The notes below the pieces were generated by a model, which saw only the letters and a program-made list of their open reading frames with translations, made no database searches and was not told where the DNA came from. The translations under genes and the position numbers were made by a program. From positions 221,605,887 to 221,669,886 of the forward strand of contig NC_134365.1 in NCBI RefSeq assembly GCF_035582795.1: a DNA stretch of 64,000 nt, written 5' to 3'. Numbering within the stretch: the first letter of the stretch is position 1; each line of letters starts with the position of its first letter. This DNA is from Mycteria americana. Taxonomy: Eukaryota; Chordata; Aves; Ciconiiformes; Ciconiidae. Shown piece by piece: positions 1-11,600 of the stretch.

Positions 1-3000
1 CCGAAAGTGTGATGCGCCATTCATCTGCGCCAGAAGCCCTCGCATTTGTCAAAGCTTAAAGAGAATCAGACGTAACTGACCTGGAGGAGAAAACCATCAG
101 TGAGAAGCAATTGACAGTTGTACAAACGAAGCAGGTCAGATTCAAGTCTCTGTTCACAAAGGAAACCATTAGAAACCACTGAACCCAAGTTTTGTTGGTG
201 ATGATAGAAGGAACTAATGAGTCTGGAAGTTTTATGAGCAACTGCCTGGGCTGCTGGAGCAGGGTGATTACTGGGGAGGATATGCTATTTGTCATTACAA
301 CCATACCATATATTTGAAGATATCTAAAGGGGAAAAAAAAAGCTATTTACAAACTGCACCAAATTTTATAGTCTTCAGTCTGTTTTCTCTCAAGACTAAG
401 ATTTCTAAGGGACAAAATTTACATATAAGCTAAGCTCTTTGTGGTGTATTCACAATATGGTAAAAGCCCCAGTATCATTCTGTGCAAAGCAGCCATCTCA
501 GGGGGCTCTTGAAGATTTTGGCTCCAGCTGAAACTGTGCATTTATTTCTGGAAATTCCTAACGTAATAGCTGACATGTTGGCCCCAACACAGGCCAGTGC
601 CCAGCCACAAAACCCCCTACAAACCTCTTCTGCACCAAGATTTCTCCTTCTTCTTTCTTTCCACTAACCTATAACAGAGATATTGTTTGCATTCAGAGAA
701 CAGACTTGCTCAGAGTTGGCTGGAGACATGATAGAGAGAAGCCAGGAAGATAATGAAAGCAGGTGGAAATGCTGGCTAAGGAAGCAGAGGGAGTATTTTT
801 ATTCTTGTAGTGTTGCAAAGCCTCTAACTTCCACCTGGAAGCAATGAGGTCGGTCTTAAGGATTTCATACAAAGACAAAAAGGTCACCTGAGTTGGAAAA
901 GTCTGTACAGGATTGAGGATTTAGTTAGACTAACCTTGACCTTACAGCCTCTAGCATCATCACCATTCCTGTTCACGCCCATCCAACCATGAGCACCATA
1001 ACCAGGCTCTGCTCTGTGTGATTCACTTGGAAATAAAGAAAATGATGAAAAAGAACAAGGTAAAGTCTCAGGAGAGTGCATATACCCTGTGACAACCTCT
1101 CTCCTTCAAGCTGGACACAAAAAATTTCCCATTTCACAGCAGCTGAGACAAAGACGATTCCAAACCAGCAGGGAAAAGCGCCATACCTTCTCCCAGGTAG
1201 CCCAACGCAGTGGGAAGGACATCCCTGTGACCATAGCACCACATGCATATAGAGCTGAGGGGACCCTGGGAGATTGCCTAGCCCAAAACCTGCACCAAAG
1301 GGTAGCGGAAAATGGCTGGAACCCCCTCCCTTCATCCCTTGAGTCAGGAGAAAGGCTCTTCAACAACTCTGCTTACCATAACCCTGCACTCAGAAATCAC
1401 CAAGCAACTGCGTGCTGGCAAAGAGCATCATGCTTTGATGTGAGTGAATAATATCCCAGGAAGCAAGGACACACATTTCTTCTATATCTTCCAAAAAGGG
1501 AATCTTTCCCCATTCCTCTTGTTCCTTTTTCTTCTCTATGCTCATCATTGCCCTGGGGCCTGCTGACTTGGATTTCCCCATGAACCCCTCTCAGATGTTA
1601 GGAATGTCCCTGGAAGACATCTTAGGGCAGGAGATTGAGCTCCTGTCCCAGCAGGGTCCCGTTCACACCTGGCACCACCTGCGATGGCACATGGATGTCT
1701 GCTTGGCCTTGGATGGAGTCCTTCAGGCTGGACCTGCAGGAGCAGGATGCACCCATGGGACTCACAGGGGGTGCCCTGGGCTGCAGGCTCATGACTTTTT
1801 GGAGCATGAACCTCTTGGCAGTGCAGCCATGTAAGTTCTAACGAAAAGTTTTGTGTTTCCCTGGGTTTTTATTTCAACAAAAAAGCAGTTTCCTAGTCAG
1901 TTTTAGTTCTTCTTGACATGCAGCCTTCGTCTTTGGTACTTTACGGTGTTAAATAGCTGCCACGTTTCACTCCAGGAGGGTGCAAATCCCCATATTTCTG
2001 CCCCAAAAGGGGAGAAATAAACATGGATGTAGTCATAAGTGAAACCACTCGTTCTTTTTCTGTCTCTCTCATCTCTGGTACTTGAACGAGATTTCTCCTG
2101 TGTCTTTCTTCTCCTTGATCTTGTGTTTTTCTGTTCCCATCATCTTCTTATCCTCTTTTCTTCCCCCCCCTGGGTTTTTGGAGTCCCTACCTTTTATGCA
2201 CAAAACTAACAGCTCTCTTTAATCAAACACAGCAAATAAGAAACTCTCAATTACAAGTGTCGCTCATGTCACAATTTATTCCTGGCTTCAGGATTTTGAG
2301 TTCACTTATTATTTCTGTGTCTGAAGAAGCCTACGGGGAATTAAGCACAGAGGATTGGATCGCAGTGAGAAAGCACCCCAAAGAGTAGCATACCCTGTCT
2401 CCAGCAGCCCCAAATTGTTAGTTTTATCCCGATGCTTTTGCAAGCCGACAGACACTAGACACTTAACAGCTTACTGGGAAGTCTTCCCTGCCCTCCCCAT
2501 GGTACATGAGGAGACTAAGCAAAAAAGAAAATAACTTTTCCCTGGGGGTTTTCACATCCCCATTTTAGTATAGAGAAAAAAGATGATTACGGAAGTCATG
2601 AAGAGAAGAGGTGGTTTTGTACAGGATTGGAAACCAGCTCAGGCAGCCATGCCAAAGCTGTCTTGGCAGAATCAGACTGTTTTCAGCATTGCCTGTTCCT
2701 TCTGTGTGCACTCCAACCCTCCTCATCCTCCTCTCCAGGATGCAACGATGGGGCACAAATAGATGTGCCAGGAAACACTTCCTTCTCTGAATTCTTGGAT
2801 GGCTGGTGGATGGGGATGTGGGAACGTTGCCCAGAGGGAGAGGGGGCCATGCACATGTCCTACATGCTGGGAAACTCCTTTAGGACAAGTCGAACTCTTA
2901 GCTGGGTCCTTGTGGTCAAGGGAGATGAGGGCTATCTGAGGTCTGAGCCATCATTTGAGACTCCTGCTTTGGGAGGATGCTAATCCCAACCTAGAAATGT

Positions 3001-6000
3001 CCATGTCCTCTCCTTGACTGCAGGCTGCCCCACGGACAGTGGCCCTGACAGAGATGTTTCCATGATGTTTTTGTTCAGATGAATCTCCCTGCAATGCTGT
3101 GGCCATGCTGTCCAATCCCACCTGCAGCTGATGATTTTGTTCTGACCAAAAGACTTAATTTTGCTTGATTTGGAGGGAGACTGTAGCTTACTTTTGGGAA
3201 GGAGGCGATTCCCAGAGCAACCAAAGCTGCAGTCTGGAAGACTAAAAGACACACAGTGGTTTCAGGGCACAACAGAAGCATCTCCTTTCTTCTTTTTTTT
3301 TTTTTTTTTCCACCTCAGAAGTTAGGTATCCTTGATCTAGCTTCTTCCCTTCATGGAAAACAAACGTGAAAGTGAAATATACTATCGCAAAACTACAACC
3401 CTGTAGCGCTCTCTGCACTAGCAACTAGCCAGGGCTCCAGGGCTGAGCCACGAGCTCCAAGCTTTGCTCATTATCTTCTAGATTGCTTCATCGTTAGTTG
3501 ATTCCTGGAATGCTGTTGTGTTTTTTCTGGACCATGCCTGAGCGTGGTTTGGAGGACAGCACGGGCCAGACGTCTTAGCCAGATAAGCAGTTTGGAAGCA
3601 GCCTGTCAGCCAGGGAAGGAAGCAAGTTCATCTCTGCAGACATGCAGAGGCTGTGCTTCTCACCCTCCTCTTATTTACTAAGAGACACAAGCCTTTAGCA
3701 GTGAGTAAGTGCAGTTGCACAGGGGTTTACCACAGATTAAACAGTTTGCTGTATGATTTAGTTCAGACAACCATTCCCGAGCAGCGAAGTGGGTTGCAGT
3801 GAAAACGAGCTGCAGAAAGATCATAAATCTGTGGGCTGAGGGCTGCGGAGAAGTTTCCAATGCTGCTTTCGGGTTGTAACTACCAAGCATGTGCTTTTAA
3901 CCCTTGGGGCCTCAGATTCCCCTGCATAAACAACACCAGTCCAGTGTCCTACCAGAGGTGTCCAGTGCGGTTTGAGATGCCCTTGGGCATCCTGGCAGGT
4001 CCCCATCTGCCAGCCACCAAGGGCAGAGGCTTCTTGTAGGTCCCATATCCTGGCTGCTCGCCCCATTCAAGAGGATTCACTCTTGCTCCAAGCCGGTCTG
4101 TGCTTACATAAAGCTCTTCATGCACGCTTTTCGTGTTCATGTAAGAGTTTTCTTGCACATGCATGCATAAATCACAGCACCGAGGAGGTCCGTGCAGCCA
4201 CAGCACTACAGTGATTCCCTGCAGTCATGGTGAGGGCTAGCCACAGCTGAAATTTAGGGAAGGGGGAAAAAGGAAGGCCACCGGACTTCTGGCTGTGTTA
4301 TGTGATGGAAAAGGCTATTTCCCCCTTCATAGGAAACATGCACACATTTATACTACCCCTTATAAATCTGCCCTTTCTCAGGGGCTGGACCCAGCACACT
4401 GGCACTTTTATTTGCATTTTGTGCCTCTGGACAAGAAAGAATAAAATAGCCATTAAGAAATGCCAGCAGAGGAGAGAAAATAATCTCATGGCAGAATGAC
4501 AGCTTTTTGGGCATGAGCTTCCCCCAGCCAAGGTCAAGGATGGATGTCTGCAGCCCTGTCTACTCATAGCTATTGCACCAAGTCAGCAATGGGATCTGGG
4601 CTTCCTTCCTAGAAGATAAGCCCTGGGGGCTTGCACAGTTCCTGACAGAGCAGGGCTCCAGATCTTCTCTCTTGATGGTGAGTTTGCAGGTGCCCAGCAC
4701 CACAGCTGGGGTGATAGAAGAGGTTAGTCGAGAGCAAAGGGGTCCAATTCCCCACTAGTTAAGCTCAATCAGTCTCGTTAAAGCTGCAGCAAGGTATTTT
4801 GGTCCCTAAAGGCTCCTATGGAGTTTGTCGCTTGCAAGGCAGTGTATGTGATACCCCTGGGAGATGGGGAAACCATCTGGGAGGTGCCCACCTTCACACA
4901 GACCAGGACACAGTGGGAAACAGCCAGGCAGGTGGGCTCGGGATACCCAGACCTGAGGATATATTTTCATGAGGATGATCTAGTTTCCAAAAAGCCTGGA
5001 TTGTCCAGCTCACCCAGAAGGTGCCGCAGGACTGAGGAAGAACTGTTATCTCCACATTTACACAGGAGGCTCTGGAGCCATCAGGGATGAAGTGACTTAT
5101 CCAATGACAAGGTGACATCGATACAGCTAGGGACAGAGACCCAGTCCACCCCTTACCCATGAGTCCCTCCAGCCCCACAAAGCCCTTGCTCTTGACCTGT
5201 GAAGGGTCATTATTGCTGTGAACCACGATGCCATGATTGCAGAGCCATTATCAATACTTCCCTGAGAGTTTATTTTCTCATTGCTATCTGTAAAGAAATC
5301 TGAACAGAGTTAATAATATCCCAACTCCTTTCTTGCCTTCTCTGCTGAGTTCTTCTCCCACAAGCTGCTTGCGTGTTCTGCTCTCACGGCCATCTCAGTT
5401 TATTATAGCCCATTCACTTGATGGATGCTGAGGCTTAATGATGACTTGTATATGACTGATAGAGAGACTGGGAAGCAGCTGGCAATATTCGCTTCTAGAT
5501 GGAGCCCCAAGTCCTCTTGCAGCTGAGTGCTGGAAGGGAGCAGGGAAACTGTAAATAAAGCTCTGAAATGGTTTTCTCAGGGAATTTCTGGGTATTTCAC
5601 ACTTTGGGTCACTCAAACCTGTTCAGGCAAAATATAGACCATGGAGATGTTGCTCTGTGAACATCCAGTGAGATCTGGGCCACCTCACTGATGGCATCTT
5701 GACTCATCTGGCTTCTTCTCCTGGGCATCAGGAGGGGCAGAGAGGTCTGGAGGCCACTTCATCCTGCCTCAAGATCATGTGTGTAGACCATCCTCTGCCT
5801 ATCCCTCCCTGCAGACTACAGGGGAAGCCTTGACCCTAGTTTATCAGATACTGAACACGCAGCCAGGTACATCACTGAGCTTGAGGCAGTATTGGCTGAG
5901 GCATCCACCCAAGCACAATCTCTTTCCACTTGGGTTTCCTCTCCTACTATATAAACACCATGTATGCATTAGCCTAGAAGAACTGGAAAGGGTTTTTTTT

Positions 6001-7914
6001 TACTGGCATGATCTATAGGCATGAGAAACTGCCTGTCTGGCTCTCCCCTGGATAAAGGGTGATATAAGAAAGAAGTGATGGGGCCATCAACAGGGAGACT
6101 TCTTATTGTGTGAGTGTTGCTTTTTTGCTTGTATCTGAATGTCCTCACTCTTGAGGTCTGAAGCATTTGAGAAGAGCAAGCAGCAATCCTTGTTTGGTGG
6201 TATGGGTGATGAGAGAGGATGGACCAGGCCCTGGTGGAGGCTGGGAAGACACATGGCTCTCATGAGTCTGCAGCAGACCCATTCCACCATCCATGCTATG
6301 AGATGAATAGACCCAAAGGCAGCAGCCCAGATGGTCTTGGGAGTGAAGGGACACCAGAGAGGTCAACAGAGAAGTGACAGCCTCTCTCTGCTCCTTGCCA
6401 TGGAGCCACCCCCATCAGGGATTTTTACACAGAATCACAGAAGGGATTAACTTTTAACCAACTTTTCCCATAGTCACAACATTAAACCCATCATTCCTTA
6501 TCCAGAGAGGTGCTGGTAATTGATAGATAGAGAAATCTTTATAGACCTGCCTGTGTTTCACTTGGCTTGCTCCTTCTGTCATCCGTCCAACATTTTAATT
6601 GTGGCCTTAGCTGATCAAACTGCATTTCTGCTTGCTTAATCTAGCAGAAAGTAAAGAGATATTTTTTGCCCTGGCCTCAAAGCCTCTGACTGTGGCCACA
6701 TTAACGTCAAATGCAGGTGGATTCAGGCTACCCAGGGCATGCTGGTTTCAAGCGACTGCTCTTCATAGTAAATCTCCAAGCAACGTGCAGAGCATCCCAG
6801 CCTGCTCTCTGCAAACAAGAGCTCACAGGCCCCTCAGCCACGATGAGTGACTTCTCTCTGGGAAGCCCCAAGATTGAGTCCTGAGTCCTTTAGTGAGTAT
6901 TTAACATAGCTGAAGCCTTGCACAGCGCAAGAAATTCAGCCTTACCTTTGTTTTCAAAGAGTTTGGTTTTTACAGTGCCTGGACAAGGACCTCAGCTTTT
7001 GGCTGCTGAAGCTTACTGGGAGCAGCAGATACTCATCAGATTCCCAGCATCTCTCAGAAGCTCCAGGCATGTTCCATCCCTTCTCTGAAAGATCCTGGCT
7101 TCTCCAGATACACTGAGGGTGATGCTGATTAGCTCGAAAGGAAAAATTGTTCTTCCCAAGATCCTTTGGCTTATGGGGCCAGGATTTGCTGTAAGGTGAA
7201 CCATTTTGCTCAGAGTGTTGGAATGTCTTGAAGACCCTGTTATGTCCCCTCCGCTGATGCATATGACTATTTCCCTTGGTCCAGAGGACAAGGTCACCCT
7301 GGCAAGCCATTGCAGTGCTCAGCCCATCACTTGGCTCAAAGCCACCTTGCCTACGCCACTTCTCTTGCAGAATAGCCCCAGGATTCCCTCTGTGCCTTCT
7401 CTGCACATGTCCAAGGGATCCTAAATCCTTTTGTCTACTGTAGGATGTGGGTTTAGAGGCGATACAGTAATCAGGCAGCTCAGGAGGGCACAGAGGTCAT
7501 TTGCTGAGGACTGTGTGACCAAGTCCTCAAAAGCTTGGCTGAAGAGCACAGAGAAGGCACAGTAGCATCCCTCCTCCTCTTAATGTCCTTCTCAGGCTCA
7601 TACAGTTCCTTTCTCCAAAGCTGGAGTGGTTCTGAAGACTAGTAACTGGGGTCTGGTGGGGAAGGAAGGTGTCTTCAGCATGTGCAGGCACTCACACACA
7701 GACACACAACACAGTTTGTGCTCCTCTGAGTTCCTGTGCAAAGCAGCTGCTTGCTCTCTTTTATCCCCCGGCATCTCTGCTGCTCCCTCTCATCCATCTC
7801 TACTGAACAAAGGGCTTCATGATGCATCGGTGCCATACGGTACTCCTTCCCAATCTCCTCTTACGCTATGCCTAGGATTTCCCTGAAGGTTCCTGTTTCT
7901 CCTTGGCTTGATTT
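1..7914. other. region downstream of SLCO2B1, no gene recognised
   Basis: No open frame shows recognisable protein similarity or a plausible exon chain. The only low-complexity content noted is a C-run near 2163-2170 and a T17 tract at 3293-3309. No CR1 3' end was found. Confidence 0.6.
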
Positions 7915-8160
7915 ATACAGCCGCATTAGATAAATGGTGCTTGCACCATTGATCCTTGTTATGACAGCCGCGCGACGCGCACCGTGCATTCATTTCTCCC
8001 CCCGCTGACCTCGCCAGTCTTCGCTGGAGTGTGCTCGAACGAAAAGCAAAGGGGGAGAGCTGCAATTACTCTCTGCATTGAACAGGGGAACATTGCGAAA
8101 CAGCGTGGGATCATAAGCAATGCAAGTGCCCTGGCGATGGGTTGTCATTCCTGCAGCTAA
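7915..8160. other. possible conserved non-coding element with CpG cluster
   Basis: This stretch keeps a dense CpG cluster (GCCGCGCGACGCGCACCG near 7968) and a perfect inverted repeat ATGGTGC-TT-GCACCAT at 7934-7949, in otherwise CpG-poor DNA. It borders a CR1 insertion. A regulatory role is only a guess. Confidence 0.25.
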
Positions 8161-8170
8161 TAAAAAAAAA

Positions 8171-8485
8171 GTGGCGACAGACTTTTTAGCAGGGCCTGTA
8201 GCGATAGGACAAGGGGTAATGGCTTTAAAATAAAAGAGAGAAGATTCAGACTAGCGCTAAGGAAGAAATGTTTTACGCTGAGGGTGGTGAGACGCTGGCC
8301 CAGGTTGCCCGGAGAGATGGTGGCTGCCCCATCCCTGGACACATCCAAGGTCAGGTTGGCCGGGGCTCTGAGCAACCTGCTCTGGTTGAAGATGGCCCTG
8401 GTCACTGCAGGGGAGTTGGAGTAGATGAACTTTAAAGGTCCCTGCCAATCCAAACCATTCTGTGATCCTATGATTCTATGATTCT
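8171..8485 (+). mobile_element. CR1 LINE 3' fragment
   Basis: A 5'-truncated CR1 3' end. It reads GGCCTGTAGCGATAGGACAA, AGGAAGAAATGTTTTACGCT, CCCATCCCTGGACACATCCA and GGTTGGCCGGGGCTCTGAGC, followed by a tail with ATTCTATGATTCT. These are the usual CR1 3' landmarks in order. It is non-coding at this truncation. Confidence 0.9.
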
Positions 8486-8660
8486 CCAACCACTCCAGAA
8501 GCCCTGACTTTTAGAATCTCCCTTCTTTTAGTTTAAAACCATTACCCCCTACCCTATCACTACAGGCCCTATTAAAAAGTCTGTCCCCATCTTTCTTCGA
8601 AGCCCCCTTTAAGCACTGAAAGGCCACAAGAAGGTGTCCCCGGAGCCCTCTCTTCTCCAG
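8486..8660 (-). mobile_element. CR1 LINE internal fragment, inverted
   Basis: On the minus strand this reads as CR1 sequence upstream of and overlapping the start of the neighbouring copy: the TTTAGCCTGGAGAAGA-type stretch, GACAGACTTTTTAATAGG and GGGTAATGGTTTTAAACTAA. It stops about where the plus-strand copy ends, giving a tail-to-tail inverted arrangement. The 5' limit is approximate. Confidence 0.8.
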
Positions 8661-11600
8661 GCTGAAGAACCCCAACAAGAAGGGGGAAGTTGAGCAGTGT
8701 TTCCTTCCACAGCACAGATAAATAGTCGTGCGGTTTCCTTTTTTTCCTTTTCTCTCTTGAATTACAGACAGTGACAGAGAACCTCCTCTCGCCCAGAAAT
8801 GCAGCTTTGAGTATTTGCATGTGCTTTCCTTCCTGCTGTGACTTTGATGCTGTGGTGCAGATGTGCTCTGGGTACACGGCCTTTTTCAGAGTCCCGAATC
8901 CCCGGTCCAAGGGAGCGGGGTGTGCTGGCTCATGGAGTCAGGACAACGGTTTCCCTTCCCAGTCTTTTCCTCTCTGACTTTTCCAAGCCAAATTCCTGCT
9001 CCTGTGTCCCCCTTCACTCTGTACAGCGCTGGTGCCCTGGGGACCAGGCTTGTTTATACCCACGGATTGTCCTGTGATAGGGATTATCACTCTGCTACCC
9101 CACTAAACCATTGTATTTTTTTTTTTTTTAAATGTGGAAAGCACCAAGCATGTGGAATCGGGAGGGCTGCTTTGCCCCATGTTTGCAGTGCACGTTTCAG
9201 CAGTTCTTGGCTGTTCCCGATGCTTTGGTGCTGATGAAGGTGGATGCTGAGGGTGATGTGGTCATCCCAGGGCTGGTGATGCTGCAGCCCAGCTGAGGTG
9301 CAGTGGCTGGTCCCAGGTGACACAGGCATGCTGGGACTCTGATGACTTAATTTTCTGCCCTGCTGGGTAAGACAGAGAGCTCTGCCTTGCAGGCATGAGC
9401 ACATTTTGCTAGCCAGCAGCGTACGGAGGTTATTAATGGAAGGAGTTAAAACCACTTGTACAAAGTGGAAAACTTCCCACTCATCCTGCAGCTGTGGAGA
9501 GACATTGGATTTAAAAGCCAGGTGAGGCTTTCCCAGCTTTTATTCCCCAAGTTGCTCTGTCTCGTGCAAGGAGTCCCCATGGGGTAATGTGCACAGCGCT
9601 TGCTGCATCTGACCCCAAATCGAGCCAGTGACTCTCCGGTTCATGACAGAGCCCCAGTAGATGAAGCCAAGGAGAACCTTGAGCCTTCTCCTCCACAGCT
9701 GTCTGTGGTGTCCTGGGTCCCTTTCCACTTCACGTTTCATCTGTTGGTTTCACTCTTGCCTTTGCTTTTGTTCAGTTCTTTCTCCTTCTCTACTTATTAT
9801 TAATATATACATGTGCTACCTAATTTCTCGTCCTTTTCTATTATTTAACTACACCCAGACTATGGGTAGGGTCCTCTGGCTCAAAAGATGCTTTTAAATT
9901 AAAGCTGCAGTTGTGTGTGGACCAGAAGAGATTAAAGGTGTGTTTGAAAGCCTCCATCACCTTCCAAGGCTTGGAGCAGCCCTGGTGCCTGCTGCTTTCC
10001 AGCATCCCCAACACGATGGGTTCCGAGAGCGTTCAGGTCCCACAGTGTTTTACAGAACCATGTCCTTTAAGACTTGGCCATTTGGTCAGTATGTGCCAAC
10101 ATTAACATTTACAGCAGGGCTGTTATCTTTGGAAGGGTTTAATCGTGCAGCCTGCAGGGATATTGTGCTCCTCTGAATAGTTCACGTCCTGCATGGTTCA
10201 GTGGAAAGGGGAACGCAGGAGGGGGCTGTGTGGGTCGGAGGGGTGGGCTGGGGACCCCGCAGTGGGATGTGCTCCTGGTCCCAAAGGGATGTGCTGAGGA
10301 ATGGCCCCTTCCCGTGCATTTCCTACCACCTGCACAGCCTTCTCACTCCCCAGTCCAGAAACAAGCAGAAGGAGCTGTTTCCCTCTGGGAACCAGGAAAA
10401 CATTTATTATTTTACATCTCTGGAGGAAAATAAACATAAAATTTCTTGGTGGAAGGAGGCAAGGCAGGCCCCACATTAACCCTTGTGCATCCTCCTCCCA
10501 TTGTCCTCTCCCAGAGAGGCTTCATAGGCAGAAAGCATCTTGGTGCTACCTGACCTGGTCCATCACAAGCTCTTCTGTGGCCTCTGCTCGGTGGCCCTGC
10601 AGCAGTGGCAGGTTGCGTGCATCCGCCGTGATGTGCCAGCCTATGGGATGCTCTTGCTGGATGGGGTATGCAGGAACATATTTTAAACATTTAGGACCCC
10701 AGTGTCTTAAATGACACTGCACAGCTGTGTTTGTATAGCAAAATCTAGGCTGTAACGGGAGCTGAAGTACTCGGTGCACATGGAGGCCTGTGGATGTCTG
10801 CATTTGGGGGATTTAATGTGCAAGCGGACTTGTATCCCAGCATCTGTATAGGGGGGTGAGGAAAGATGCTTGTGCCTTGAAAATTATCATGGGCCTCATC
10901 ACTCACTGGCTCATTTCTCTGCTCTGTGCACAGCTTGCACTTTCAATGTTTCCCAGCCTCAGGAAAACGGGTGTGTGAGACCAGTACCCTAGGGGCAGGT
11001 CCAGGAGGGTGGGAATGGGATGGTGGAGACCACACAGGAGATCAGGCATCGCATTGTTGGGAGATGTTATTGCTTTGCAGCGTGCTCCCGGCAGCTGAGA
11101 CTTTGCTTGAGCTGCCATAGACTCCTGGGTTTTTTTAGATACCACTCAATCCTGCGTCCTCTGTTCCCAGAACATCTGCAATCGCTCCCTTGAGGTATGA
11201 GGAATCCAGGAGACTTTGCAGCTGGGATTTCAGGGAATGACATTGGCACGCCAGGCTGTTAATCACAGCTTTTCTCCAGTTTCCTGGAAACAGTAAAGCT
11301 GTAATTTCCTCTGGGCTTGCCTGTCATTATCACCAGGGTCCAAGAGCAATACGTTGCCTTGTGTTCCTAAACGTCTTCAGTCCAGGATGAGCCCCAGCTC
11401 AGGCCTGGGACACCTGGCTGTGTCACATCTCTGCTGGCAGGGACGGTCACGAGAGCTGTGCCCCTTTCTGCTCTGGATGTAGGAGACTGATGCAACAAGA
11501 CTCGATGCGAGACCTTCTGGAAGGGAAAGTGATACTTGTTTTAATCCAGATGAGTTTCAGTCGTTTGCTTCTAGATTTCACCCACTCACCCTCTGCTACC

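Noticed and set aside
6954..7406. 150-codon minus-strand open frame
   Set aside because: No recognisable family, no exon-like context, and length within chance expectation.
10301..10714. 137-codon plus-strand open frame downstream of SLCO2B1
   Set aside because: It overlaps several other open frames on both strands in a GC-rich patch. No family or splice structure was recognised.
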